A stretch of 42,238 nucleotides of DNA. Source: Comamonadaceae bacterium ALPHA2B. Lineage in GTDB: Bacteria; Pseudomonadota; Gammaproteobacteria; Burkholderiales; Burkholderiaceae_C. A program made the translations under genes and the position numbers. Below are positions 15,409 to 24,798 of the stretch, in pieces (position 1 is the first letter of the stretch; every line of letters begins with the position of its first letter). Below the pieces are notes generated by a model. It was not told where the DNA came from. It made no database searches and saw only the letters and a program-made list of their open reading frames with translations. The stretch covers positions 1 to 42,238 of the forward strand of contig SCOE01000046.1 of NCBI GenBank assembly GCA_005503065.1, read 5' to 3'.

Positions 15409-16539
15409 ATGCAACGCCGCCACTTCCTCAGCCTCTCCGCTGCCGCCCCCCTGCTGGGTGCCACCGCCGCCACGCTGCCCGCCTTCGCGGCGGCCCGCAC
15501 CGCACCCGCCACCCCCGCCGCCGAGGGCTGGCGCAGCTACGACATCACGACCCAGGTCGACCTGGCCGAACGCACCGGCCTGGGCCGCGTGTGGGTGCCG
15601 CTGCCAGCGCAGCAACTGGCCGGCACCGAGGGTGTCTACCAGCGCCTGGTCGACACGCGCTTCGACGCCCCCGGCGCCAAGCAGGCCCGCATCGTCGAAG
15701 GCACCGGCGGCGCCCGCATGCTGTTGGTGGAGTGGGCCGATGCCAACGCGCCGCAGCAGCTCACCCTGGTCAACCGCGTCGCGCTGCGCGACCGCGCCAC
15801 CGACCTGGGCGCCGCGCCGCGCGCCGGCAACGCCACGCCCGAACAGCTGCGCGCCTGGCTGCGCCCGACCGAGTTCAAGCCCACCGACGGCATCGTCGGC
15901 GAGACGGCCCGCAAGATCGTGGCCGACGCCGGCGCCCGCACCGACATCGAGAAGGCCAAGGCCGTCTACGACTGGATCGTGGCCAACTGCCACCGCGAAG
16001 GCAGCGTGCGCGGCTGCGGCACCGGCGACGTCAAGTACGTGCTGACCAGCGGCAACCTGGGCGGCAAGTGCGCCGACCTCAACGGCCTGTTCGTCGCCCT
16101 GGCCCGCGCCAGCGGCGTGCCGGCGCGCGACGTGTACGGCGTGCGCGTGGACGATTCGGCGCGCGGCTACAAGAGCATGGGCAAGAGCGGCGACATCAGC
16201 CGCGCCCAGCACTGCCGCGCCGAGTTCTATGCCCAGGGTTATGGCTGGGTGCCGGTCGATCCGGCCGACGTGCGCAAGGTCATGCTCGAGGAGGAAAAGG
16301 GCGGCCTGGCCGCCACCGACGCCCGCGTGCGCGCCGCCAACGCGATGCTCTTCGGCGCCTGGGAATCGAACTGGCTGGGCTACAACAGCGCCGAGGACGT
16401 GCGCCTGCCCGGCAGCCGCCAGGGCGCGCCGATCGCCTTCCTGATGTACCCCAACGGCGAGACCGCCAAGGGACGCCTGGACAGCCTGGACCCGGCCAGC
16501 TTCAAGTACGTGATCCAGTCCAAGCGGGTGAGCGCCTGA
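15409..16539 (+). CDS. Tat-exported transglutaminase-like protein
   Basis: The 376-aa protein starts MQRRHFLSLSAAAPLLGATA, a twin-arginine-type signal ending near AFAA, so it is probably exported folded. The mature part carries a transglutaminase-like cysteine-protease core with the expected triad: Cys221 in GGKCADLNGLF, His268 in RAQHCRAEF and Asp284 in VPVDPADV. The GKCADL signature and the TDIEKAKAVYDWIVANC helix upstream are typical of bacterial periplasmic transglutaminase-like proteins, whose substrates are mostly unknown. The start ATG 15409 has AAGGAA nearby. It overlaps the following TlpA-like gene, so a shared function in the envelope, for example thiol maintenance of the active-site Cys, is possible. 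Confidence 0.88.
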   Translation: MQRRHFLSLSAAAPLLGATAATLPAFAAARTAPATPAAEGWRSYDITTQVDLAERTGLGRVWVPLPAQQLAGTEGVYQRLVDTRFDAPGAKQARIVEGTGGARMLLVEWADANAPQQLTLVNRVALRDRATDLGAAPRAGNATPEQLRAWLRPTEFKPTDGIVGETARKIVADAGARTDIEKAKAVYDWIVANCHREGSVRGCGTGDVKYVLTSGNLGGKCADLNGLFVALARASGVPARDVYGVRVDDSARGYKSMGKSGDISRAQHCRAEFYAQGYGWVPVDPADVRKVMLEEEKGGLAATDARVRAANAMLFGAWESNWLGYNSAEDVRLPGSRQGAPIAFLMYPNGETAKGRLDSLDPASFKYVIQSKRVSA

Positions 16540-17087
16540 CCCTGCACCCCACGCGCCGGCAGCTGCTCGCCGGCGCCGCCGCCGGGCTCGCGGGTGCGGC
16601 GTGGGCGCCGGTGCATGCCCAGCCCGCGACCGCCACGGGCCTGGCCCGCTGGCGGCCCATCCGTCCGCCACGCCTGGAGGCCATCGAGCTGCAGACCGAG
16701 CAGGCGCGCACGCTGGCCGACTTCGCCGGCCGGCCGCTGCTGGTGAACGTGTGGGCCACCTGGTGCGGCCCATGCCGCATTGAGATGCCCTCGCTCAACA
16801 CGCTGGCGCAGCAGCTGGCGCCTCAAGGCTGGCAGTTCGTGGCGCTGAACCATGGCGAGATGCCGGAGCGCGTGCGGCGCTTCCTGGCCGAGGTGCCGAT
16901 CCAGGGCACCGTGCTGCTCGACCGCAGCCAGTCGGTGTTCAAGTCGTGGGGTGGCCAGGCGCTGCCCGCGACCTTCGTGTTCGACGGCGCCGGCCGGCCG
17001 CTCGCATGGGCCGAGGGCGAACGCGACTGGGCGGCGCCCGCCATGGCCGAGGCCCTGCGCCAACTGATCGCCGAACGCCGAAGCTGA
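16536..17087 (+). CDS. TlpA-type thioredoxin-like protein
   Basis: The protein of about 183 aa has an N-terminal signal sequence beginning TRRQLLAGAAAGLAGAAW (twin-arginine-like) and a thioredoxin domain of the TlpA/ResA class. It has NVWATWCGPCR with the CxxC pair, a following IEMPSLNTLAQQLAPQGW helix, and the cis-Pro loop LPATFVFDGAGRP. It should act as a periplasmic thiol-disulfide reductase. No ATG or GTG lies in frame before the signal sequence. Initiation is probably at CTG 16536 or CTG 16542, overlapping the stop of the transglutaminase-like gene with GGGTGAG just upstream. The exact start is uncertain. Confidence 0.82.
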   Translation: MTLHPTRRQLLAGAAAGLAGAAWAPVHAQPATATGLARWRPIRPPRLEAIELQTEQARTLADFAGRPLLVNVWATWCGPCRIEMPSLNTLAQQLAPQGWQFVALNHGEMPERVRRFLAEVPIQGTVLLDRSQSVFKSWGGQALPATFVFDGAGRPLAWAEGERDWAAPAMAEALRQLIAERRS

Positions 17088-17094
17088 AGACCGT

Positions 17095-18033
17095 TCAGCC
17101 TGCCGCGAGCGGCAATGCCTCCACGCGCCAGACAGCGCGCAAGGTCATCGATTCGCCCGGCGCGAGCACGCGCAGGCCGGGACACCCGTCGAGGTGGAAG
17201 GCGTCGATCGGGTGCGTGATCGGCTCGAAGCAGAAGACGTCGCCCGCGGGCGGGCGGTACACGAGGCAGAAGGCCGTCGGCGCCTCGGCACCGGGCGCGC
17301 CGTCGCGCGCCGAGAGCGTCACGCGCAGGCCATGCTCGGGCCACTCGATGGCGGCTTCACCGTTCCAGCCGGTGAAGCCGTTGTCGATGAAGCTGCCCGC
17401 GGCGCCGATGCCGCGGCGCAGGTCCCAGTCGCGCGCAAATTCGGTGCTGCGGCCCACCGGCAGCGGGTCCGCGCCCGAGAGCCACACGCCGCCCACCGAC
17501 GCCTGCACGCGCGCACGCGGCGTGCGCGGGAACCACGGGTGCAGGCCGAGGCCGAAGGGCAGCGCCTCGTCGCCGGTGTTGGTGACTTCCACCGACTGGT
17601 CGAGCCCGCCTTCGACCAGCGCGAAGCGCTGCGTGGCGCGGTAGCGGTACGGGTTGCCACCGTGGTGGTCGCAGCGCAGGTCCATCTCGAACACGCCGGG
17701 CGCCACCGCGGCGCCCTCCCAGGGTTGCAGCCAGCCGTCGCCATGGATGGGGTACGGCTCGCCCTCGCGGTTGGGCTGCATCGGATGGTGGCGCTGCGCA
17801 TTCGTGAAGCCGCCGCCGCTGATGCGGTTGGACCACGGCACCATCGCAAAGGACGCGAGGCGGTACATGTCCGGCGTCCGCCCGTCCCACGGCCGCCAGA
17901 GGTCGAGCCAGCCGCCGCCAGGGCGCGCGAGCTGCCATGCAGCCACGCCCCCGCCCAACGCGGGCAGCAGGCCCAGGCGCTGGTCCGCATGCGTGAGCCA
18001 CCGGACCTCGGCCACCGTGTGCTGCCCGCTCAT
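17095..18033 (-). CDS. Aldose 1-epimerase family protein (mutarotase)
   Basis: The 312-aa protein of the GalM superfamily interconverts alpha and beta anomers of a free sugar. Family segments are VPWSNRISGGGF, PIHGDGWLQPWE with the first catalytic His region, FGLGLHPWFPRT with the second His, and VFCFEPITHPIDAFH with the catalytic Glu. The start ATG 18033 overlaps the stop of the SMP-30 lactonase gene (ATGA). The mutarotase, lactonase and divergent SDR together supply the first steps of oxidative aldose degradation: the correct anomer, the lactone and the aldonate. Confidence 0.88.
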   Translation of the reverse strand: MSGQHTVAEVRWLTHADQRLGLLPALGGGVAAWQLARPGGGWLDLWRPWDGRTPDMYRLASFAMVPWSNRISGGGFTNAQRHHPMQPNREGEPYPIHGDGWLQPWEGAAVAPGVFEMDLRCDHHGGNPYRYRATQRFALVEGGLDQSVEVTNTGDEALPFGLGLHPWFPRTPRARVQASVGGVWLSGADPLPVGRSTEFARDWDLRRGIGAAGSFIDNGFTGWNGEAAIEWPEHGLRVTLSARDGAPGAEAPTAFCLVYRPPAGDVFCFEPITHPIDAFHLDGCPGLRVLAPGESMTLRAVWRVEALPLAAG

Positions 18034-18956
18034 GGCGCTCCGCCGTACACCGCCGCCGGCAAGCCGGCCACGTCGACGTCGACCGCGAACAGCCCGCCGG
18101 CCAGCGGCTGGGCCGCACGCTGCGCGGCATCGAGGCCGACCGCGGCGCTGGTGATGAACAGCGTGCGCAGCTTCGGCCCGCCGAAGGCACAGCTCGTCAC
18201 CTGCGTCACCGGCAGTTCGATGCGCGCCAGCAGCTCGCCGCTGAAGGGGTCGTGCCGCGTGACGCTGCTGCCGCCCCAGTGCGCGATCCACAGGCAGCCT
18301 TCGGCATCGGTGGTCATGCCGTCGGGCAGGCCATCGGCATCGCGATCCCATTCACGCCACACGCGGCGGCCCGAGACGCCACCCGACACCGGATCGACGT
18401 CGTAGGCCAGCGTGCGCGCGCCGACGGTGTCGTTGAAGTAGAGCGTGCGCCCGTCCAGCGACCAGGCCGGCCCGTTGCAGACGGGAAAGCCGCTGTCCTG
18501 CGGCGTGCAGCGCGCGTCGGCATCGAAGCGGTACAGCGTGCCCGTGGGCGCCACGGCGTCGAAGTCCATGCTGCCCGCCCAGAAGCGCCCCTGCGGGTCG
18601 CACTTGCCGTCGTTGAAGCGGTTGCCCGGGAGTTCCTGCCTCGGGCAGTGCAGGTAGCGCGGAATGGCATCGGCCTCGAAGGGCGCGAAGCGCGCGAAGC
18701 CGCGCCGCAGGGCGAGCAGCAGGCGTTCGCCGCGGCCCTCGGCCACGGCCGAGACCTCCTCGTCGAACTGCCAGCTGCGCCGCGACTGGCCCTGTGCGTC
18801 GCACTGGTGCAGGCGCCGCCCGAGGATGTCCACCCACCACAGCGCCTGCAGCCGGGGCGACCACAGCGCGCCCTCGCCCAGCTCGGCACCGGCCTCCCAG
18901 AGGCATCGCCACGACCCCGACACGGGCCGCGGCGCCAGGGCTGCGGTTGCGCTCAT
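18030..18956 (-). CDS. SMP-30/gluconolactonase family sugar lactonase
   Basis: The 308-aa six-bladed beta-propeller of the SMP-30/LRE family hydrolyses aldono-lactones. Metal-binding residues are present: Glu28 in LGEGALWSP, the Asn in FNDGKCDPQGRFWAG, the second Asn in VCNGPAWSLDG, and the Asp in DADGLPDGMTTDAEG. In this locus the substrate is probably L-arabino- or D-galactono-lactone. ATG 18956 is preceded by GGAG and GAGG; a start at 18998 would add 14 atypical residues. It is transcribed away from the SDR gene and overlaps the mutarotase start. Confidence 0.9.
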   Translation of the reverse strand: MSATAALAPRPVSGSWRCLWEAGAELGEGALWSPRLQALWWVDILGRRLHQCDAQGQSRRSWQFDEEVSAVAEGRGERLLLALRRGFARFAPFEADAIPRYLHCPRQELPGNRFNDGKCDPQGRFWAGSMDFDAVAPTGTLYRFDADARCTPQDSGFPVCNGPAWSLDGRTLYFNDTVGARTLAYDVDPVSGGVSGRRVWREWDRDADGLPDGMTTDAEGCLWIAHWGGSSVTRHDPFSGELLARIELPVTQVTSCAFGGPKLRTLFITSAAVGLDAAQRAAQPLAGGLFAVDVDVAGLPAAVYGGAP

Positions 18957-19083
18957 CCTCGTCGTCTCCTGAAGCGTCGAACGCGCTTGACGGCGCAAAT
19001 GCTATCAAGGCATATTGATGCTTAAAAATATCTTTTCGCAATCTATCGATTGCAATTTCAATATCCCATCAAGAGACATCCTC
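18957..19083. promoter_or_regulatory. Divergent promoter region of the lactonase and SDR genes with a palindrome
   Basis: This AT-rich 127 bp separates two divergent sugar genes. A perfect palindrome GCAATC-TATC-GATTGC lies at 19038-19053 and runs into GCAATTTCA (19052-19060). The same 9-mer occurs in the control region of the transporter operon at 21032-21040. A weak -35/-10 pair for the SDR gene is TTGACG (18988-18993) with CATATT about 18 bp later. A LysR-type regulator of the GbpR group is encoded nearby and is the obvious candidate to bind here. Confidence 0.5.
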
Positions 19084-19854
19084 ATGCGTACTCCCCTCGC
19101 CTCCTACCCCGACCTGCGCGGCAAGAACGTCTTCGTCACCGGCGGCGGCAGCGGCATCGGCGCCGGCATCGTGCAGGCCTTCGCCGAGCAGGGCGCGCGC
19201 GTCGCCTTCATCGACATCGCCGAGGCGCCGAGCGAAGCGCTGGCGCAGCGCATCGCCGCGGCGGGGCTGCCGGCACCGTGGTGGTGGCGCTGCGACGTGC
19301 GCGACATCGGCGCGCTGCAGCAGGCGATCGCGCAGGCCGAGGCCGAGCTCGGCCCCTTCGCCGTGCTGGTGAACAACGTGGCGAGCGACGACCGCCACAC
19401 GCTGGAGTCGGTTACGCCCGCCTACTACGAGGAGCGCATGGCGATCAACGAGCGTCCGGCCCTCTTCGCCATCCAGTCCGTCGTGCCGGGCATGAAGCGC
19501 CTGGGCGGCGGCTCGATCGTCAACCTCGGCTCCACCGGCTGGCAGGGCAAGGGCGGCGGCTACCCCTGCTACGCGATCGCGAAGTCCTCGGTCAACGGCC
19601 TGACGCGCGGCCTGGCCAAGCCGCTGGGCCAGGACCGCATCCGCATCAACACCGTGTCGTCCGGCTGGGTGATGACCGAGCGGCAGGTCGCGCTCTGGCT
19701 CGACGAGGAAGGCGAGAAGGAGCTGGCGCGCAACCAGTGCCTGCCCGGCAAGCTGCTGCCGCACGACATCGCGGCCATGGTGCTGTTCCTGGCTTCGGAT
19801 GCGGCGGCGATGTGCACGGCGCAGGAGTTCAAGGTCGACGCCGGCTGGGTCTGA
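19084..19854 (+). CDS. SDR-family sugar 1-dehydrogenase
   Basis: The 256-aa short-chain dehydrogenase probably oxidises an aldopyranose (L-arabinose, D-galactose or similar) to its lactone. The cofactor motif is TGGGSGIG at 19-26, the D-V pair (CDVRD) is at 71-72, and the active site comprises Ser150 (NLGSTGW), Tyr163 and Lys167 (YAIAK). The C-terminus ends KVDAGWV, as usual for classical SDRs. I chose ATG 19084; a start at 19015 would add 23 residues encoded by the palindromic control region. Known L-arabinose/D-galactose 1-dehydrogenases come from several families, including SDRs; the assignment rests on the lactonase and dehydratase genes around it. Confidence 0.82.
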   Translation: MRTPLASYPDLRGKNVFVTGGGSGIGAGIVQAFAEQGARVAFIDIAEAPSEALAQRIAAAGLPAPWWWRCDVRDIGALQQAIAQAEAELGPFAVLVNNVASDDRHTLESVTPAYYEERMAINERPALFAIQSVVPGMKRLGGGSIVNLGSTGWQGKGGGYPCYAIAKSSVNGLTRGLAKPLGQDRIRINTVSSGWVMTERQVALWLDEEGEKELARNQCLPGKLLPHDIAAMVLFLASDAAAMCTAQEFKVDAGWV

Positions 19855-19900
19855 CAACTGCGGGCGCGCACCCGCTGTGCATCGCGTTCGAGGACCACGA

Positions 19901-19985
19901 ACCGTTCACGCTGAGCTTGGCCTGTCCTGAGCCTGTCGAAGGGTCGAAGCGCCGCGCGGGGCTTCGACAGGCTCAGCCCGAACGG
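19901..19985. repeat. Inverted-repeat element (family B) between SDR and LysR genes
   Basis: A perfect 14-bp inverted repeat (TGAGCCTGTCGAAG at 19928-19941; CTTCGACAGGCTCA at 19962-19975) flanks a 20-nt loop. Outer arms ACCGTTC and GAACGGT extend it. It shares GCGCGGGGCTTCGACAGGCTC with the copy at 13020-13079. It lies where the convergent SDR and LysR transcripts end, so it may act as a bidirectional terminator, though without a T-run. Confidence 0.85.
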
Positions 19986-20007
19986 TTGGGTAGATCGCAA
20001 CGCGAGA

Positions 20008-20970
20008 TCAATCCATCTTGCGCCCGTAGATCGGGAAGCAGGAGGTCCTCAGCGCCTTGACGAGCAGCTGCGCCCCCGGCGACAGCGCCCGGTCGGCGCG
20101 GGTGATGAGGCCGAAGTCGTCCATGTGGCAGGCCATCTCCAGCGGCAGGATCGTGAGGATGCCGTGCGACGCGTAGTAGCGCGCCACCTCGGTGCCCATG
20201 ACGCACAGCATGTCGCTCTGCTGCAGCATGCGGGTGATGAAGAGCAGCGCCGCCGTCTCGATGATGTCGAAGGGCGGCTTGAGGCCCGCCTCCTGGAACA
20301 TGAGCTCGAAGCGGTGGCGCAGCACGCTGCCGGCCGGCGGCACGATCCAGGCCGCGTCCTTCACGTCGGCCAGTTGCAGGTCGTGCTTGCCGGCCAGCGG
20401 GTGGCCGGGCCGCGCCACCGTGCACACCGGTTCGCTGGTGATGGCCTCGTAGCGCAGGTCGCTCTGGTCCTCGCCGGCAAAGAAGCGCGCCAGCAGGATG
20501 TCCAGCCGCCCCTGGCGCAGGTGCTCCAGCAGCACCGGGCTGGTCTCGATCTCGAGCACCACGCGCAGGCTGGGCTGCTCGCGCTTGACCATCGCGATGG
20601 CCGGCGGCAGCAGCGCCAGGGCCGGCGAGGTGATGGCACCCACGCCCACCTGACCGTAGCGGCCGGCCTTCAGCGCCGTGAGCTCCTCGTGCGCCTGGCT
20701 CAGGCTCGCCAGCGCCTGGCGGGCGTGGCGGATCATGGTCTCGCCGTACCAGGTGGGGCGCATGCCGCGCGGCATCCGCTCGAAAAGCTGCACCTCCAGC
20801 ATGTCCTCCAGGTCCTTGAGCAGCTTCGAGGCTGCCGGCTGCGTCATGTTGAGCGCTCGGGCCGCCGCGTGGATGTTGCCCTCCTCCTCCAGCGCCGTGA
20901 GCAGCAGCAGCTGTCGCGTCTTCAGCCGGGCCCGCAGGAACCAGTGGGTGTATTCGGAGAAGGTATTCAT
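20008..20970 (-). CDS. LysR-family regulator, GbpR-like
   Basis: The 320-aa LysR-type regulator has an N-terminal winged helix-turn-helix (residues about 17-75: ARLKTRQLLLLTALEEEGNI, AARALNMTQPAASKLLKDLE) and a C-terminal effector-binding domain. It resembles GbpR, the LysR regulator of the ChvE sugar-binding protein in Agrobacterium and Azospirillum, which responds to L-arabinose, D-galactose and related sugars. It is transcribed divergently from the transporter-dehydratase operon across a 145-bp gap. ATG 20970 fits the family N-terminus despite a poor Shine-Dalgarno. It is the likely regulator of both sugar operons. Confidence 0.85.
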   Translation of the reverse strand: MNTFSEYTHWFLRARLKTRQLLLLTALEEEGNIHAAARALNMTQPAASKLLKDLEDMLEVQLFERMPRGMRPTWYGETMIRHARQALASLSQAHEELTALKAGRYGQVGVGAITSPALALLPPAIAMVKREQPSLRVVLEIETSPVLLEHLRQGRLDILLARFFAGEDQSDLRYEAITSEPVCTVARPGHPLAGKHDLQLADVKDAAWIVPPAGSVLRHRFELMFQEAGLKPPFDIIETAALLFITRMLQQSDMLCVMGTEVARYYASHGILTILPLEMACHMDDFGLITRADRALSPGAQLLVKALRTSCFPIYGRKMD

Positions 20971-21115
20971 GAGGGTTTGCGCGAATGCCCGGAACGATAT
21001 CGATTCTGGCGAAAACTCTATTGGATTGATAGCAATTTCATTCTTACACTGCCGCCCAGCCCCGGGCAACGGTATCGCCTGGAGGCGGACACAAACGGCA
21101 CAAGGAGACAAACCG
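20971..21115 (+). promoter_or_regulatory. Control region of the sugar transport and catabolism operon
   Basis: This divergent region carries a plausible sigma-70 promoter for the plus-strand operon: TTGGAT (21021-21026), an 18-bp spacer, TACACT (21045-21050). The sequence between contains GATAGCAATTTCATT, sharing the 9-mer GCAATTTCA (21032-21040) with the lactonase/SDR control region. A strong Shine-Dalgarno, AAGGAGA, precedes ATG 21116. Confidence 0.5.
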
Positions 21116-22084
21116 ATGCCAACGAACCGCAGACACGTCATTGCCACCGCCGTCGCCCTGTCGGCCTCCACCCTGATCCCGCTCTCCGCGTTCGCGCAGA
21201 AGAAGATCGTGCTGGGCTTCAGCCAGGTCGGTGCCGAGAGCGAATGGCGCACCGCCAACACCGAATCGATCAAGTCGGCGGCCAAGGACGCCGGCATCGA
21301 CCTCAAGTTCTCCGATGCCCAGCAGAAGCAGGAGAACCAGATCAAGGCGATCCGCGCCTTCATCGCGCAGAAGGTCGACGTGATCGCCTTCTCGCCGGTG
21401 GTCGAGTCGGGCTGGGACAACGTGCTGCGCGAAGCCAAGGCCGCCAAGATCCCGGTGGTGCTGACCGACCGCTCGGTCAACTCCAAGGACACCTCGCTGT
21501 ACGTCACCTTCATGGGTTCGGACTTCGTCGAGGAAGGCCGCAAGGCCGGCCGCTGGCTGGTCGAGAAGATGAAGGACAGCAAGGGCGAGGTCCGCATCGT
21601 CGAGTTGCAGGGCACCGTGGGCTCGGCGCCGGCCATCGACCGCAAGAAGGGCTTCGAGGAAATCATCAAGGCCGACCCGAAGTTCAAGATCGTGCGCAGC
21701 CAGACCGGCGACTTCACCCGGGCCAAGGGCAAGGAGGTGATGGAAGCCTTCCTCAAGGCCGAGGGCAAGAACGGCATCAATGTGCTCTACGCGCACAACG
21801 ACGACATGGCGATCGGCGCCATCCAGGCCATCGAGGAAGCGGGCCTGAAGCCGGCCAAGGACATCACGATCATCTCCATCGACGGCGTCAAGGGCGCCTT
21901 CGAGGCCATGATGGCCGGCAAGCTCAACGTCTCGGTCGAATGCAGCCCGCTGCTCGGCCCGCAGCTGATGGCCGCCCTCAAGGACATCCTGGCCGGCAAG
22001 CCGGTGCCCAAGCGCATCGTGACGGAAGAGAGCATCTTCCCCATGGAGACTGCCGCTGCCGAGTTCCCGAAACGCAAGTACTGA
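21116..22084 (+). CDS. ytfQ: YtfQ-like sugar-binding protein of a CUT2 ABC importer
   Basis: The 322-aa periplasmic type 1 binding protein of the ribose/galactofuranose group has a signal peptide of about 27 residues ending AFAQ. The mature protein follows Ytf[21 protein letters not shown], then [17 protein letters not shown], a LTDRSV strand and a [19 protein letters not shown] segment near the sugar site. In E. coli, YtfQ with YtfR, YtfT and YjfF imports galactofuranose; related proteins bind L-arabinose and D-galactose. Its cognate ATPase and permeases are encoded five genes downstream, after an intervening second importer. Confidence 0.9.
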   Translation: MPTNRRHVIATAVALSASTLIPLSAFAQKKIVLGFSQVGAESEWRTANTESIKSAAKDAGIDLKFSDAQQKQENQIKAIRAFIAQKVDVIAFSPVVESGWDNVLREAKAAKIPVVLTDRSVNSKDTSLYVTFMGSDFVEEGRKAGRWLVEKMKDSKGEVRIVELQGTVGSAPAIDRKKGFEEIIKADPKFKIVRSQTGDFTRAKGKEVMEAFLKAEGKNGINVLYAHNDDMAIGAIQAIEEAGLKPAKDITIISIDGVKGAFEAMMAGKLNVSVECSPLLGPQLMAALKDILAGKPVPKRIVTEESIFPMETAAAEFPKRKY

Positions 22085-22106
22085 GCACGCCGGGGACACG
22101 ACCACC

Positions 22107-23177
22107 ATGAAGCGCCAATTCCTGCGCCACACCCTCGCCCTGGCCGCCGCCTTCGCGGTGCTCAGCCCCCTGTCCGTGCTGGCCCAGGGCAAGGCCCTGG
22201 TCGGCATTGCGATGCCCACCAAGTCCTCGGCCCGCTGGATCGCCGACGGCGACAACATGGTCAAGGTGCTCAAGGGCCGCGGCTACCAGACCGACCTGCA
22301 GTACGCCGACGACGACATCCCCAACCAGCTCGCGCAGATCGAGAACATGGTGACCAAGGGCGCCAAGGTGCTCGTGATCGCCTCGATCGACGGCACCACG
22401 CTCACCAAGGCGCTGCAGAACGCGGCCGACAAGGGCGTGAAGATCATCGCCTACGACCGGCTCATCAAGGGCTCGAAGAACGTCGACTACTACGCCACCT
22501 TCGACAACTTCCAGGTCGGCGTGCTGCAAGCGACGTCCATCGTCGACAGGCTCGGCCTGAAGGAGGGCAAGGGCCCGTTCAACATCGAGCTCTTCGGCGG
22601 CTCGTCCGACGACAACAACGCCTTCTTCTTCTACGACGGCGCGATGTCGGTCCTCAAGCCCTACCTCGACAGCGGCAAGCTCGTCGTGCGCAGCAAGCAG
22701 ATGGGCATGGACAAGGTCGGCACCCTGCGCTGGGACGGCGCCGTCGCCCAGGCCCGCATGGACAACCTGCTGTCGGCCTTCTACGGCAAGGCGCGCGTCG
22801 ATGCGGTGCTCTCGCCCTACGACGGCCTGTCGATCGGCATCCTGTCCTCGCTCAAGGGCGTTGGCTACTGCACGGCGCAGCAACCCTGCCCCGTCGTTTC
22901 GGGCCAGGACGCCGAGGTGCCCTCGGTCAAGTCGATCCTGCGCGGCGAACAATACTCGACCGTGTTCAAGGACACGCGCGAGCTGGCCCGCGTGTCGGCC
23001 GACATGGTCGATGCGGTGCTCAGCGGCAAGACGCCCGAGGTCAACGACACCAAGACCTACAACAACGGCGTGAAGGTCGTGCCTTCTTACCTGCTCAAGC
23101 CGGTGCTGGTGGACAAGAGCAACTACGAGAAGGTGCTGGTCGACAGCGGCTACTACAAGGCCTCGCAGCTGAAGTAA
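22107..23177 (+). CDS. chvE: ChvE-like multiple-monosaccharide-binding protein
   Basis: The 356-aa periplasmic binding protein with a 26-residue signal peptide (cleaved near VLAQG) is close to ChvE, which binds L-arabinose, D-galactose, D-glucose, D-xylose and D-fucose. Characteristic segments are [59 protein letters not shown] and [17 protein letters not shown]. ChvE also has a chemotactic and signalling role in Agrobacterium; no VirA or chemoreceptor gene is in this window. It directly precedes gguA and gguB with 31 bp between. Confidence 0.92.
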   Translation: MKRQFLRHTLALAAAFAVLSPLSVLAQGKALVGIAMPTKSSARWIADGDNMVKVLKGRGYQTDLQYADDDIPNQLAQIENMVTKGAKVLVIASIDGTTLTKALQNAADKGVKIIAYDRLIKGSKNVDYYATFDNFQVGVLQATSIVDRLGLKEGKGPFNIELFGGSSDDNNAFFFYDGAMSVLKPYLDSGKLVVRSKQMGMDKVGTLRWDGAVAQARMDNLLSAFYGKARVDAVLSPYDGLSIGILSSLKGVGYCTAQQPCPVVSGQDAEVPSVKSILRGEQYSTVFKDTRELARVSADMVDAVLSGKTPEVNDTKTYNNGVKVVPSYLLKPVLVDKSNYEKVLVDSGYYKASQLK

Positions 23178-23208
23178 GGGCGCCGACACGGCACAGGGCA
23201 GGACCACG

Positions 23209-24798
23209 ATGCAGGCAGGAGACGACGCGCGCACGGCCGACACGCTGCTGGAGATGCGGGGCATCCGCAAGACCTTCCCGGGCGTGGTCGCGCTCGATCG
23301 CGTCGACCTGCGCGTGCGCGCCGGCTCGATCCATGCGCTGGTGGGCGAGAACGGCGCCGGCAAGTCCACGCTGATGAAGGTGCTCAGCGGCGTGTACCCG
23401 CACGGCGACCACGAAGGCGACATCGCCTTCGACGGCCAGGTGCAGCACTTCGGCGGCATCCATGACAGCGAGCGAGCCGGCATCATCATCATCCACCAGG
23501 AGCTGGCGCTGGTGCCGATGCTCTCGATCGCCGAGAACATCTTCCTGGGCAACGAGCAGGCCGCAGCCGGCGTGATCGACTGGATCGCCACCTACCGGCA
23601 GACGCAAGAGCTGCTGGCCAAGGTGGGCCTGGCCGAGCGGCCCGACGCGCTGGTCGGCCCGCTGGGCGTGGGCAAGCAACAGCTCATCGAGATCGCCAAG
23701 GCGCTGTCCAAGCGGGTGCGGCTGCTCATCCTCGACGAGCCCACCGCCAGCCTGAACGAGAACGACAGCCAGGCCCTGCTCGACCTGCTGCTGGAACTGC
23801 GCGCGCAGGGCATCACCTGCATCCTCATCTCGCACAAGCTCAACGAGATCGCGCGCGTGGCCGACGCCGTCACCGTGCTGCGCGACGGCCGCACGGTCGA
23901 GACCATCGACTGCCGTGCCGCGCCGGTGGACGAGGACCGCATCATCCGCGGCATGGTCGGCCGCGCGCTGACCGACCGCTACCCGCCCCGCACGCCGGCC
24001 ATCGGCGAACTGGGCTTCGAGGTGCGCGGCTGGTCGGCCGAGCACCCCGAGCGGCCCGGCCGCCCCTTCCTCGACGGCCTGAACCTGAAGGTGCGCCGCG
24101 GCGAAGTGGTCGGCATCGCGGGCCTCATGGGCGCAGGACGCACCGAGTTCGCCATGAGCGTCTTCGGCCGCAGCTGGGGCCGCGCGATCCGCGGCGAGGC
24201 GCTGCTCGACGGCCGCCCGCTGGATGTGGCCACCGTCGACCGCGCCATCGCCGCCGGCCTGGCCTACGTGACCGAGGACCGCAAGGGCGCCGGCCTGGTG
24301 CTGGAGGAGAGCATCCGCTTCAACACCCCGCTCGCGCACATGGCCGGCGTCTCCTCGCGCACCGGCGTGATCGACCGCGGCCGCGAGCATGCGGTGGCCG
24401 AGCGCTACCGCCAGGCGCTGCGCATCCGCTGCTCGGGCGTGGAGCAGAAGACGGTCAACCTCTCCGGCGGCAACCAGCAGAAGGTGGTGATCGCCAAGTG
24501 GCTCTTCACCGACCCGCAGGTGCTGATCCTCGACGAGCCCACCCGCGGCATCGACGTCGGCGCCAAGTACGAGATCTACACGCTGATCGCCGAACTCGCC
24601 GCGCAGGGCCGCTGCGTGGTCGTCATCTCCTCCGAGATGCCCGAGCTGCTGGGCATCACCGACCGGCTCTACGTCATGAACGAGGGCCGCTTCGTCGCCG
24701 AGATGCCCACGGCCGAGGCGACGCAGGAACGCATCATGGCCGCCATCCTGCGTGCGCAGGCGCGCGGCGCGCACCACCCCGAGGGAGTCCCCGCATGA
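23209..24798 (+). CDS. gguA: GguA/MmsA-type sugar ABC transporter ATPase
   Basis: The 529-aa protein has two fused nucleotide-binding domains of the CUT2 class. Domain 1 has Walker [11 protein letters not shown] (residues 45-54), an unusual signature LGVGKQQ, and Walker [12 protein letters not shown]. Domain 2 has the degenerate P-loop GLMGAGRTE, an intact signature [13 protein letters not shown] and Walker [12 protein letters not shown]. Asymmetric domains of this kind are normal in CUT2 importers. It energises uptake of sugars bound by ChvE. Its stop overlaps the gguB start (ATGA at 24795). Confidence 0.93.
   Translation: MQAGDDARTADTLLEMRGIRKTFPGVVALDRVDLRVRAGSIHALVGENGAGKSTLMKVLSGVYPHGDHEGDIAFDGQVQHFGGIHDSERAGIIIIHQELALVPMLSIAENIFLGNEQAAAGVIDWIATYRQTQELLAKVGLAERPDALVGPLGVGKQQLIEIAKALSKRVRLLILDEPTASLNENDSQALLDLLLELRAQGITCILISHKLNEIARVADAVTVLRDGRTVETIDCRAAPVDEDRIIRGMVGRALTDRYPPRTPAIGELGFEVRGWSAEHPERPGRPFLDGLNLKVRRGEVVGIAGLMGAGRTEFAMSVFGRSWGRAIRGEALLDGRPLDVATVDRAIAAGLAYVTEDRKGAGLVLEESIRFNTPLAHMAGVSSRTGVIDRGREHAVAERYRQALRIRCSGVEQKTVNLSGGNQQKVVIAKWLFTDPQVLILDEPTRGIDVGAKYEIYTLIAELAAQGRCVVVISSEMPELLGITDRLYVMNEGRFVAEMPTAEATQERIMAAILRAQARGAHHPEGVPA

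Noticed and set aside
17091-17105. CCGTTCAGCCTG at the end of the mutarotase gene, matching one arm of the family B repeat
   Set aside because: Only one short arm is present and the partner arm is missing; it could be chance, so it is not listed as a copy.
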